From contig NZ_JAESVD010000012.1 of assembly GCF_016765635.1 (NCBI RefSeq), positions 109,732 to 173,731 of the forward strand: a stretch of 64,000 nucleotides of DNA, written 5' to 3'. The translations under genes were made by a program, and so were the position numbers. The notes below the pieces were generated by a model. That model searched no databases. It was not told the DNA's origin and worked only from the letters and a program-made list of their open reading frames with translations. Source of the stretch: Shewanella schlegeliana (lineage in GTDB: Bacteria > Pseudomonadota > Gammaproteobacteria > Enterobacterales > Shewanellaceae). Positions 17,555-25,703 of this stretch are shown here, one piece after another (within the stretch, counting starts at the first letter, position 1; each line of letters begins with the position of its first letter).

Positions 17555-17821
17555 TTAGCGTAATTGGCTATCTTTACTGCCTCGACGATTAAACAGGTGC
17601 TGCTTCGCCTGGCTGCTATCAATTTCATTTTGGCAATGAATACAGAGTCGAACACCTGGAACGGCAATACGTCTCGCCTCGGGGATCTCCTCATCACACT
17701 CTTCACAATACTGTAAGCTAACGCCAGCAACCAGTCGGCTTCTCGCCGCGGCAACTGCGTCCTCGACACTGCTGTCGATTTGATCTTGTACAGCACCATC
17801 TCTTGACCATCCACCTGCCAT
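17555..17821 (-). CDS. DksA/TraR C4-type zinc-finger protein (YbiI-like)
   Basis: An 88-residue protein with the C-terminal DksA/TraR zinc finger: C-x2-C (YCEEC) and, 17 residues later, C-x2-C (CIHC). It is preceded by a short helical segment (DQIDSSVEDAVAAARSRL). It lacks the long coiled-coil of true DksA, so it belongs to the short TraR/YbiI group whose members may bind RNA polymerase. The ATG follows a GAGAGG site. It lies between gfa and frmA on the same strand, about 430 and 236 bp from each, so co-transcription is not certain. A longer alternative frame overlaps it but lacks the family match. Confidence 0.8.
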   Translation of the reverse strand: MAGGWSRDGAVQDQIDSSVEDAVAAARSRLVAGVSLQYCEECDEEIPEARRIAVPGVRLCIHCQNEIDSSQAKQHLFNRRGSKDSQLR

Positions 17822-18251
17822 GTTAGTACCTCTCTATGACAATTAGCGGTTGCCGAGCATGTAACGATTTAGCAGCTCTCTCATCTATAGTTGAAGATCA
17901 AGATTACGTCTAACAATCTGTATTTCGTCCCTTCAACTCTCAATGAATACTTAGATATAAGCAGCCCTAGATGTAAGCACCCTTATCACTCGGCGTTAAG
18001 TTAAATAACTCAGACTTTAAACCTCATTACTCTGCGTCATTTCGATAACAAACATTATAGTTGTTTCACTAAGTTTGATAATCCATCAAACACTCAAAAC
18101 ACCTTTGCACAACAGTAATAATAACTAGACTTCCACCCAGTGCCGCAATCGTTATTCCCCTATGTTATCGACGTAAAAAAAGCGCCGAAGCGCTTTTTAG
18201 TATTGCCAGTAATAAGTGCAATATGAGCCTATATAGACTCAAAAATCAGCA
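17822..18251. other. 430-bp intergenic region, gfa terminator and probable promoter
   Basis: No convincing coding frame is present. It holds the gfa terminator at its right end (18174-18199). Presumably it also holds a promoter for the DksA/TraR-like gene. The rest is AT-rich single-copy sequence with no clear repeat. Confidence 0.5.
18174..18199 (-). terminator. Intrinsic terminator after gfa
   Basis: The stem AAAAGCGC / GCGCTTTT with a CGAA-type loop is followed on the minus strand by a run of seven T. It is placed about 55 bases beyond the gfa stop. Confidence 0.8.
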
Positions 18252-18809
18252 TTACTTGTTTGCAGCAACGTGCGTTGCAATCGCATCCATTAATGCTGGT
18301 GATAAACAGTCATAAGGTGGTAAGCCTAAATCCTTAAGCGTGTTACGCACATCTGCCATTGCCTCTGGTGCAGTACCCGATTCAATAATTGATGAAACAA
18401 AGGCGGCGAACTCTGGCGCAGACCATCCTTGCTGCTTAGAAAGTTCGGTATGAACAAAGTCTAAACCATAGAAAGGATGACCCGTGTTTTCGATACGGCC
18501 ATACATATGTGTGCCGCACTCTTTACATGCATGACGTTGGATCGCAGCACTCTCATCAATAATGTGTAGCTTGTCGGCGTTAGCGGTTACGCTCACTTTA
18601 TCTTTTGCGACTACGGCGATCTGAGCAAATAGCGCACCTTCAGGCTTCCAACATTTGCTACAACCACATACGTGATTGTGCGCTGTTTGCGCTGCAATGG
18701 TGACTTCAACCGGGTTATTAACACATTGGCACTGTAATGAGCCGCCAGCAAAATTCTCTGCCGTCGCAGGAAAACCATTATCTACTTGTGGATGAATTAA
18801 AATTTTAAT
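18252..18809 (-). CDS. gfa: S-(hydroxymethyl)glutathione synthase Gfa, apparent AUU start
   Basis: A zinc enzyme of about 185 residues that speeds the joining of formaldehyde and glutathione. The family blocks run in order: IHPQVDNG, FAGGSLQCQC, AHNHVCGCSKCWKPEGALFA, RHACKECGTHMYGRIE and GHPFYGLDFVHTEL. Conserved Gfa sequence extends about 70 codons upstream of the first in-frame GTG (18596), so that GTG is internal. No ATG, GTG or TTG occurs in frame near the true N-terminus. Instead, ATT at 18809 lies 8 bases after an AGGAG site, with the protein starting IKILIHP. AUU initiation, as known for E. coli infC and pcnB, is therefore the simplest reading; a sequence error is the alternative. Confidence 0.85.
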   Translation of the reverse strand: MKILIHPQVDNGFPATAENFAGGSLQCQCVNNPVEVTIAAQTAHNHVCGCSKCWKPEGALFAQIAVVAKDKVSVTANADKLHIIDESAAIQRHACKECGTHMYGRIENTGHPFYGLDFVHTELSKQQGWSAPEFAAFVSSIIESGTAPEAMADVRNTLKDLGLPPYDCLSPALMDAIATHVAANK

Positions 18810-18895
18810 AGTAAATACTCCTAAAAGGGGTCAAGGCTCAAATATCAAACACAGAAGTATTTAAGCCTTAGCCAGATGTTTTGTACCGATTGGTA

Positions 18896-20047
18896 TTACA
18901 TCGCTTGATTGAAAATATTGATGATCTCTTCGGTGCTAGCTTTTCTTGGGTTCGTTAAAGAACAGGCATCGTTTAGGGCATTGATTGCCATAAACTCAAG
19001 TTTGTCCTGCTTAACACCAAGGTCGCTAAGCTTCTGCGCCGTACCAACAGAATGAGATAATGCTTCGATGGCGACAATGCCAGCTTCTGCAGCTTCGATA
19101 GCATCCATACCCGTAGTATCAACGCCCATCGCTTTGGCGATGTCGGCGAATCTCTCGGTCGTTAATGTTGCATTGAAGCGAGATACATGTGGTAGCAAGA
19201 TGGCGTTACATAGACCATGAACTAAGTCATAAACCCCACCGAGCTGATGGGCCATTGAGTGCACATAACCTAATGACGCATTCGAGAACGCCATACCCGC
19301 CAGATATTCACCGTATTGCATTGCATCACGGGCCTCTCTATTTTCACCGTTATCGACAGCGGCTTTTAAGTTGCTTGAAATTAGCTCAATTGCCTTGATC
19401 GCAGAAGCATCGGTGATTGGGGTTGCCGCAGTCGAAACATAAGCTTCGATGGCATGGGTCAGTGCATCCATACCCGTCGCAGCCGTTAAGAACTTAGGCA
19501 TAGCGACCATCAACTCTGAATCATTCACCGCAATAATTGGTGTTAGGTTCTTATCAACCACAGGATATTTAGTCTCATCTTTTTCATTGGTCACAATGGC
19601 AAAGATGGTCATTTCAGAAGCGGTACCTGCAGTCGTATTTACCGTCACGAGAGGCAACTGTGGCTTAGTCGATAGATGAACGCCCTTTGAGTAGTCACGA
19701 ATATGACCACCGTTAGCAGCAACTAACGCAATTCCTTTGGCGCAATCGTGAGAAGAACCACCGCCGAATGAAATAACTAAATCACAATCTTCGGCATTGA
19801 GGAGTTCAAGACCCTGCTCGATATTGTTTTCAGTTGGGTTAGGCTTAACACCATCGAAAATGGCGAAGTCGATGTTATGTGCCGTTAACTCTTCGGTAAG
19901 ACGGTCAACCAACTTAATATCGATTAGCGCCTTATCGGTAACGATCAATGCCTTGTTAAAGTTTCTAGCATTCAACTCAGAACCAAGTTGCTTAATTGCA
20001 TCTGGGCCCATCATTGACATTGGAGGCATATAAAATGTTGTGCTCAT
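18896..20047 (-). CDS. Iron-containing alcohol dehydrogenase (group III)
   Basis: A 383-residue NAD-dependent alcohol dehydrogenase of the iron-type family (like EutG, YiaY and methanol dehydrogenase of Bacillus). The N-terminal nucleotide-binding part has GGGSSHDCAKGIAL near residues 95-108. Metal ligands occur in DALTHAIEAYVS (near 195) and HSMAHQLGG...YDLVHGLCNAILLPH (near 260-285). A strong AAGGAAA site precedes the ATG. It is the first gene of the minus-strand formaldehyde cluster and diverges from a LysR gene, so it may reduce formaldehyde or oxidise a short alcohol. Position supports that, sequence alone does not. Confidence 0.92.
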   Translation of the reverse strand: MSTTFYMPPMSMMGPDAIKQLGSELNARNFNKALIVTDKALIDIKLVDRLTEELTAHNIDFAIFDGVKPNPTENNIEQGLELLNAEDCDLVISFGGGSSHDCAKGIALVAANGGHIRDYSKGVHLSTKPQLPLVTVNTTAGTASEMTIFAIVTNEKDETKYPVVDKNLTPIIAVNDSELMVAMPKFLTAATGMDALTHAIEAYVSTAATPITDASAIKAIELISSNLKAAVDNGENREARDAMQYGEYLAGMAFSNASLGYVHSMAHQLGGVYDLVHGLCNAILLPHVSRFNATLTTERFADIAKAMGVDTTGMDAIEAAEAGIVAIEALSHSVGTAQKLSDLGVKQDKLEFMAINALNDACSLTNPRKASTEEIINIFNQAM

Positions 20048-20372
20048 TTGTGTTTCCTTTACTAAATATAAATTGATTAAAAACAGAAACTGATCAGCCT
20101 CGGATTAAGATAAATACTTGCTGAAGAGAGGCTGGGTGACCCTGATGTCACTCGATGGATGCAATTATATTCCCCACATTGATTTTGATAATCCAAGCTT
20201 TTTACAAATGACTTTTTCTGTTTAGTAATAATTGAAATAGAGTAAGTAACCGCTATAGGTGTCAATATTGGCAAATACTGAATTTTTAGATAATGAAATT
20301 AAAAATTGCTTTTACCTCGGTTATGTTAATAATTAATGGATATTTTCCAGTGATAATTTCTAGAGAGTAACA
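20048..20372. promoter_or_regulatory. 325-bp divergent promoter region between alcohol dehydrogenase and LysR genes
   Basis: AT-rich, non-coding sequence between two divergent genes. This arrangement is typical of LysR regulators that bind the shared region and control the facing gene. I see AT-rich possible promoter elements on both sides but cannot single out a T-N11-A operator. The 65-codon minus frame inside it has no family likeness. Confidence 0.45.
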
Positions 20373-21248
20373 ATGTTTAATTGGGAAGGAGTGAGTGAGT
20401 TCGTCGCCGTAGCCGAGGCCGAAAGCTTTACTAAGGCATCACAGCGGTTAGGGATCTCCACCGCACAGGTCAGCAGACAGATCAGCGCCTTAGAGACTCG
20501 ACTCGCATCTAAGCTGTTTCATCGCACCACTCGAAAAGTGTCTGTGACCGAAGTGGGTCGCATCTACTATCAGCACTGCCGACAGGTGCTCGATGGTTTA
20601 GAAGAAGCCGAACGTGCCATCACTAACTTACAAACAACTCCCAGAGGGCTGTTAAAAATCACTGCACCTGTGACCTATGGTGAAAAAACCATTGCACCAC
20701 TGATTAACGATTTTGCGGCGCTCTATCCAGAGCTTGAAGTTAAACTCAACCTGAGTAATCAAAAGCTGGACTTAATCGATGAAGGTTATGACTTAGCAAT
20801 TCGATTGGGGCACTTAGAAGACTCGAGTATGATGGCCAAAAAACTCAGCAGCCGAACCCAGTATGTTTGCGCCTCCCCCAGCTACATCTCAACCTTTGGT
20901 ATTCCACATTCGTTGTCTGAGCTTGATCAACACAACTGCCTAATCGGCACCATGGATTATTGGCGTTTTCAAGAAAATGGCAAAACTAGAAATGTACGCG
21001 TGAGGGGCACATTAAGCTGTAACAGTGGTCATGCCCTAGTCGACGCTGCAATAAAAGGCATAGGTATCGTACAACTGCCCGATTACTATGTAGAGCCCTT
21101 TATCGAAGATGGTCAGCTGGTTACATTGCTGGAGCAAAACCGCCAACCTGAAGAGGGAATTTGGGCACTCTACCCACAAAATCGTCACCTATCGCCTAAG
21201 GTGCGCATGCTGCTCGAACACTTAACCACATCCCTAAAGCAGGCCTAA
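20373..21248 (+). CDS. LysR-family transcriptional regulator
   Basis: A 291-residue LysR regulator. The winged helix-turn-helix is at about residues 5-60 (SEFVAVAEAESFTKASQRLG, then QVSRQISALETRLASKLFHR). It is followed by the periplasmic-binding-like effector domain (about 90-290), which belongs to the large group close to AaeR/CrgA/DsdC-like regulators. It diverges from the iron-type alcohol dehydrogenase and probably controls that gene and the formaldehyde genes beyond it. A GAGAGTAAC sequence gives the ribosome-binding site. The effector is unknown; formaldehyde or its glutathione adduct would be a natural guess but is not shown. Confidence 0.9.
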   Translation: MFNWEGVSEFVAVAEAESFTKASQRLGISTAQVSRQISALETRLASKLFHRTTRKVSVTEVGRIYYQHCRQVLDGLEEAERAITNLQTTPRGLLKITAPVTYGEKTIAPLINDFAALYPELEVKLNLSNQKLDLIDEGYDLAIRLGHLEDSSMMAKKLSSRTQYVCASPSYISTFGIPHSLSELDQHNCLIGTMDYWRFQENGKTRNVRVRGTLSCNSGHALVDAAIKGIGIVQLPDYYVEPFIEDGQLVTLLEQNRQPEEGIWALYPQNRHLSPKVRMLLEHLTTSLKQA

Positions 21249-21530
21249 CATAGCGATTCTGTTGACCCATAGCTTAAGCTATGGGTCAAAAGCAAATATC
21301 AAACAAACTGAAAACTTATTTAAATTCAATAAAATAACACCTTAAACCCCATTAATTATTACCTATAGGTAAAAGTAATTTACCTTTTAAGTCAATTGTT
21401 CCAAATACGATGATAACTATAATGAGCGCCATCTAAAGCCCAGCACTCGGTCATACCTTGCGTATCCCCATTGTGTCCTAAGGCGATTGTCAAATTATGT
21501 CTGCATCTGTCGATGCGCTGAGGAATTATT

Positions 21531-22739
21531 ATGTCTCGTATTGTTATTGTTGGTGGCGGCGCAGCCGGACTTGAAATTGCAAGTCTTCTAGGTCGCAGTG
21601 TGAATAGCCAAGATGAAGTGATTTTAGTTGAGGGGGAAACTCACCACTATTGGAAACCTCGCTTCCATGAGATCGCTGCCGGTACCTTCGACAGTGATCT
21701 CGACAGCCTTTGCTACTTTAGCCACGGCGCTAAAAACGGCTATATGCACTATCAGGCGTGGATGACGGATATTAATCGTGCCACCAAGACGCTTGCGGTG
21801 CGTAAACCAAACGGTGAAATGGATACACTGGCTTACGACTACCTAATTATCGCCATTGGCGCCATTAGCAACGACTTTGCAACCCATGGTGCAAAGGAGC
21901 ACTGCTTGTTCTTAGACACGCCTGAACAAGCCCGCGATAGCTGGCATCAAATCAGTAGCTTGCTACGCTCAGGTCAGAGCCGTACGATCAATATTGTCGG
22001 TGCTGGCGCTACTGGTTTAGAACTCGCGGCAGAGCTTGCCAAAGTCAGCGAAGAGTTAAGCCACAACCCTTATGCGGCAAGACTTAATATCAACCTGATT
22101 GAAGCGGCTGACAGAGTACTACCAAACGGCCCTGCGAAGATGTCTGAGCAAGCTTTATTAAGACTTGAGAAGTATCAGGTCAATGTGCTGCTCAACACCC
22201 GCATCGCCAGTGTTGAAGCGGATCGCATGACCACCAGTGACGGCCAAGTACTCAATGCCGACGTACAGTTTTGGGCCGCGGGCATCAAGGCACCTGACTG
22301 GCTGAGAGAGATTGGCGGCCTGCAGAGTAACTCTCTCAACCAACTGGTTGTTGAGCAAACGCTGGTCACGACCTTTGATTCATCTATTTTTGCACTGGGT
22401 GATTGCGCCGCGATTCCACAAGCCGATGGTAGTCAGGTGCCACCGAAAGCCCAGGCCGCTAACCGAGCTGCAGTGCACTTAGCTAAGAGTCTAGTAGCCC
22501 ATTTAAAGGGGAAAGAGCTGAAGCCTTTTGTCTACAACGATGGCGGCATGGTGGTCGCTATTGGCCATAACTTTGCCATCAGCACCATGATGAACGACAG
22601 GTTGATCTTGAAGGGCCGCCTAGTACGCCGCCTCTACGATACAATTTTCCGTTTACATCAAAAAACCGTTAGTGGTTATCTAGCCATGTCGCGTTTAATT
22701 ATCTTCAAGCGACTAAAGTGCCTATTTAAACCAGCTTAA
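21531..22739 (+). CDS. ndh: Type II NADH:quinone oxidoreductase
   Basis: A 402-residue flavoprotein of the NDH-2 family, which passes electrons from NADH to quinone without pumping protons. Two Rossmann turns are visible: FAD at IVGGGAAGLEIASLLG (about 4-19) and NAD at NIVGAGATGLELAAEL (about 154-169). The second FAD contact is FALGDCA near 295. The C-terminal part is amphipathic (RLYDTIFRLHQKTVSGY), fitting membrane attachment. A GAGGAATT site precedes the ATG. It is a single gene with its own terminator. Other two-dinucleotide flavoproteins such as sulfide:quinone reductase lack this combination. Confidence 0.9.
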   Translation: MSRIVIVGGGAAGLEIASLLGRSVNSQDEVILVEGETHHYWKPRFHEIAAGTFDSDLDSLCYFSHGAKNGYMHYQAWMTDINRATKTLAVRKPNGEMDTLAYDYLIIAIGAISNDFATHGAKEHCLFLDTPEQARDSWHQISSLLRSGQSRTINIVGAGATGLELAAELAKVSEELSHNPYAARLNINLIEAADRVLPNGPAKMSEQALLRLEKYQVNVLLNTRIASVEADRMTTSDGQVLNADVQFWAAGIKAPDWLREIGGLQSNSLNQLVVEQTLVTTFDSSIFALGDCAAIPQADGSQVPPKAQAANRAAVHLAKSLVAHLKGKELKPFVYNDGGMVVAIGHNFAISTMMNDRLILKGRLVRRLYDTIFRLHQKTVSGYLAMSRLIIFKRLKCLFKPA

Positions 22740-23103
22740 TTGCTAAGTAACCCACAACCAAAAACCCGCTTATCTTTCGATAAGCGGGTTTTTCATATTG
22801 AGCTCATGACCAACTCATAATCGAGGCATTGATAAGAATGAGTAGTTAGCCCCTTTACTAACTGAGCTAAACGAGACTCAAGTGGCTGCCTAAGGTTCGC
22901 TCTAGCTCCGCCTTCACAGTCACCAATTTTACATTTTATTTACATTTACAGTTTACAGAGTTTCAATAATGTTTATATTGTATACAGAATATCTTATCTG
23001 TTGAAGCTCAAGCTGATAAAGCTGTTATTCGATTTACCTTTGCATCCCCATGGGAGTAAAAGCAAAAGAATCCATTTAAAATCAAATAATAAGAGTAATT
23101 AAA
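22740..23103. other. 364-bp intergenic region before the metalloprotease gene
   Basis: Holds the ndh terminator at its left end and presumably the metalloprotease promoter near 22920-23060, where the sequence is AT-rich (TTTACATTT repeats, then TATATTG). No coding frame was recognised. Confidence 0.45.
22760..22793 (+). terminator. Intrinsic terminator after ndh
   Basis: The stem AACCCGCTTATC / GATAAGCGGGTT with a TTTC loop is followed by a T-run. It is almost the same sequence as the terminator at 24211-24246. Confidence 0.9.
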
Positions 23104-24168
23104 ATGAAAAAACACTTTAAAGTTTCACTCTGTGCTGCACTTTTAGCCACTTCATCATTCTCAATGGCAAAGCAACCTGAATTTAGCCAGCATCACTGTA
23201 AGGCTGCAGAAACCAATGCCCAGCATTATCGTAACTTCCCTAGTGCGCTACTCGAAGCACAGGAACGTCACGCGAATATCGGCAAGGTTCAACAATCCAG
23301 AGCCAAGGCTGGCAGTGATAGCTCTGATACAACTCAGTCCCCCTACGCGCTAGCTAACGAAGTCGCACCTAATTACATCATTCCGGTTGTATTCCATGTG
23401 TACGGTACTGTTCATAATGGTGATACCGTCAATGATGCGGTCATTATCGATGCCTTAAATAAAACCAATGCTGATTTCCAAGGAAGAACCGCTGACTTTG
23501 CCGACATCGATCCCGAATTCCAATCGATAAAGGACTCCCTAAATATTGAGTTTCGCTTAGCCACTATCGCCCCTAATGGAAACCCGACCTCAGGTATTAT
23601 CTACTACCCAGAATCTTCTGGTGCAGGAAACTATTCCAGCTCTGATGTTAAGCGCGATCACTGGGACAACTATCGTTATATGAACGTTTACATTCAGAAC
23701 GATCTCTACGCCGATGGTGTAACAAACAACTCTGGAGTTGCTTGGTATCCAGATACTGGCATGTCTGACGATGGCTTGGCTCGAGTTGCATACAACGGTG
23801 CCTACCTTGGCACAAACACCGATGAAAATTTCCGTTCTGTGCTGACCCATGAATTTGGTCACTTCCTCGACTTAATTCACACCTTTGAAGGTGGCTGTAA
23901 GCGCGGTGCTGAGCGACGCTGCTCAAGAACCGGAGACAACACATGCGATACTCCACAGCAGAACAGCTGGCAGATGAACCCTGGAGACGGCGGCATTCTA
24001 AACTGTATGGGACAGACCATTAATTGGCAGAACTTTATGGCCTACTCAGATCAATATGCCAACTATACTCAACAACAGGTCGATCGTATGATCAATGGCT
24101 TAAGCAGCCCATCAAGAGAAAGCCTATGGTCAGCATCTAACTTAGCCGCTACAGGCGTGGCAAACTAA
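23104..24168 (+). CDS. Secreted M43-like (pappalysin/cytophagalysin) zinc metalloprotease
   Basis: A 354-residue protein with a signal peptide (ending about SFSMA) and a catalytic domain near 90-345. The zinc motif reads HEFGHFLDLIH (His249, Glu250, His253, His259), followed by the M43-style cysteine-rich block GGCKRGAERRC...NTCDTPQ and the Met-turn FMAYSD near 312. The glycine normal at the eighth position of HExxHxxGxxH is aspartate here (Asp256). It is predicted to be exported. Flanking terminators of almost identical sequence make it look like a self-contained cassette. The protease substrate is unknown. Confidence 0.85.
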   Translation: MKKHFKVSLCAALLATSSFSMAKQPEFSQHHCKAAETNAQHYRNFPSALLEAQERHANIGKVQQSRAKAGSDSSDTTQSPYALANEVAPNYIIPVVFHVYGTVHNGDTVNDAVIIDALNKTNADFQGRTADFADIDPEFQSIKDSLNIEFRLATIAPNGNPTSGIIYYPESSGAGNYSSSDVKRDHWDNYRYMNVYIQNDLYADGVTNNSGVAWYPDTGMSDDGLARVAYNGAYLGTNTDENFRSVLTHEFGHFLDLIHTFEGGCKRGAERRCSRTGDNTCDTPQQNSWQMNPGDGGILNCMGQTINWQNFMAYSDQYANYTQQQVDRMINGLSSPSRESLWSASNLAATGVAN

Positions 24169-24210
24169 TGATACCGTCCGCGAAATAGTGCTTTGCCTAA
24201 ACAACAACTA

Positions 24211-24246
24211 AAAAGCCCGCTTATCTTTCGATAAGCGGGCTTTTTT
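24211..24246 (+). terminator. Intrinsic terminator after the metalloprotease gene
   Basis: The stem AAGCCCGCTTATC / GATAAGCGGGCTT with a TTTC loop and a T-run. It is nearly identical to the ndh terminator 1.45 kb upstream. Confidence 0.9.
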
Positions 24247-24614
24247 ATTCGATACCCTTCCTGATCTCGTCCATTTGACTAACCCCAACAGTGGTGGCAG
24301 AGCACGAGAAAACCAATAGTGTAAAACCTCCAAGTGAACTGACCCTAGCTATAGAAGATTAATTAGAACTCTAACCATAGTTTAATGTGCATATTCAGGG
24401 AATGAACCATACCGCAAGATTGCCGAGCTGTTAACCACAATGCAACTGTGTTAATTTTGTTCAAAAGCAGTCTTTAATCCGCCCACATCAAGCTCACACG
24501 ACGGTAACAAGACTGCGGAAAGAAAAAGTCAAAGCACAGCCCTAGTTTGAACTCTAACTACCTGTTGAGAAGGGCACGTGTGCAAAGGAAGCTAACCTCG
24601 AGCACGGAGTTCTT
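24247..24614. other. 368-bp intergenic region upstream of the betaine transporter operon
   Basis: Non-coding sequence that presumably contains the promoter and 5' leader of the transporter operon. I see no riboswitch fold or repeat. The start of the next gene follows a GCACGGAG sequence. Confidence 0.4.
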
Positions 24615-25619
24615 ATGAAACGTATACTTTTAATTGGTGGCCTACTCCTTAGTGGCGTAACACATCAAGCCCTTGCCGATGCACAATGCGGCAAAGTCAC
24701 TATCGCCGATATGAATTGGAGTTCAGCTTCATTAATCGCTAACGTTGATCGCTTTATTTTAGAGCATGGCTATGGCTGTGAAGCCGAGTTAACTCCTGGC
24801 GATACCATGCCCACCAGCACCTCTATGGTTGAAAAAGGCGAGCCTGATATCGCACCTGAAATCTGGAGTAACAGTGTCAAAGAGCTTATCGAACAAGCGG
24901 TCACTGATAAGCGTTTGGTTATTGCGGGCAAATCGTTGTCGGATGGTGGAGAGGAAGGCTTCTGGGTTCCACAATATATGGTCGACAAGGATCCTAGCCT
25001 GAAAACCATTCAGGGAGTGATCGCCAATGTAAAAACCTTTGAGCATCCTGAGGATCCTGAGCGCGGTGCCTTCTATGGCTGCCCCGCGGGCTGGGGCTGT
25101 CAACTCTCTGCAGAAAACTTGTTTCGAGCACTCAAACTTAGTGATGCTGGGTTTGAGCTTATCGATCCGGGCTCAGGAGCGGGTCTAGCAGGTTCTATTG
25201 CCCGAGCTTACGAGCGTCAACAACCTTGGTTTGGCTACTACTGGGCCCCCACGGCAGTATTGGGTAAGTACAAGATGGTCAAAGTAGACTTTGGCAGCGG
25301 CGTCGATGCAAAGGAGTTTAGTGACTGTATATCTCAAGCAGAGTGCGCCGACCCTAAAGTCACTATGTACCCAGCCGCCTTGGTACAAACGGTTACTACT
25401 GCGGCATTCGCTGAAAAATCAACGTCTGCATTTGAGTATCTTGGCAAACGCGCTTTAACCAATGCGCAGATGAACAGCTTACTTGCTTGGATGGAAGATA
25501 ATCAGGCTGATGGCACTATCGCTGCCGAGCACTTCCTCATCAACCATCAAGATATTTGGCTTAAATGGGTCCCCGCTGATGTTGCTACAAAAGTGAAATC
25601 GGCCATAGCCGATCTATAA
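24615..25619 (+). CDS. proX: Glycine betaine/choline-type ABC transporter substrate-binding protein
   Basis: A 334-residue periplasmic protein of the OpuAC/ProX family, with a signal peptide ending LADA (about 1-22). The mature protein begins AQCGKVTIADMNWSSASLIA and carries repeated tryptophan and tyrosine motifs (EIWSNSV, GFWVPQYM, PWFGYYWAPT), the type of residues that form an aromatic box around quaternary ammonium groups. Four Cys (GCPAGWGCQ and CISQAEC) may form disulfides. It is the first gene of a transporter operon and is followed by a terminator-like hairpin that should raise its level over the other subunits. The exact ligand (betaine, choline, carnitine or proline betaine) is not determined. 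Confidence 0.88.
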   Translation: MKRILLIGGLLLSGVTHQALADAQCGKVTIADMNWSSASLIANVDRFILEHGYGCEAELTPGDTMPTSTSMVEKGEPDIAPEIWSNSVKELIEQAVTDKRLVIAGKSLSDGGEEGFWVPQYMVDKDPSLKTIQGVIANVKTFEHPEDPERGAFYGCPAGWGCQLSAENLFRALKLSDAGFELIDPGSGAGLAGSIARAYERQQPWFGYYWAPTAVLGKYKMVKVDFGSGVDAKEFSDCISQAECADPKVTMYPAALVQTVTTAAFAEKSTSAFEYLGKRALTNAQMNSLLAWMEDNQADGTIAAEHFLINHQDIWLKWVPADVATKVKSAIADL

Positions 25620-25634
25620 CAGTAACTATTCAAT

Positions 25635-25660
25635 GCGAGGCCTGCTAAGCCTCGCTTTTT
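25635..25660 (+). terminator. Terminator-like hairpin inside the betaine operon
   Basis: The perfect 7-bp stem GCGAGGC / GCCTCGC with a 7-base loop and TTTTT lies between the binding-protein and permease genes. It looks like a partial terminator that lets only some transcripts continue, a common way to over-express binding proteins. Confidence 0.75.
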
Positions 25661-25703
25661 CATCCTTATCTAGATATCCCTTATAAAAACATTAGAGGTT
25701 GTA

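Noticed and set aside
17500..17814. A 104-codon minus-strand frame overlapping the zinc-finger gene
   Set aside because: It is in another frame of the DksA/TraR-like gene, which has the recognisable C4 zinc finger and a good ribosome-binding site.
18252..18596. Short gfa starting at the first in-frame GTG
   Set aside because: The family's N-terminal blocks, including zinc-binding cysteines, are encoded upstream without a stop, so the short form would lack essential parts.
20077..20274. A 65-codon minus-strand frame in the LysR/alcohol dehydrogenase gap
   Set aside because: No ribosome-binding site or family likeness; the region is better read as a divergent promoter.
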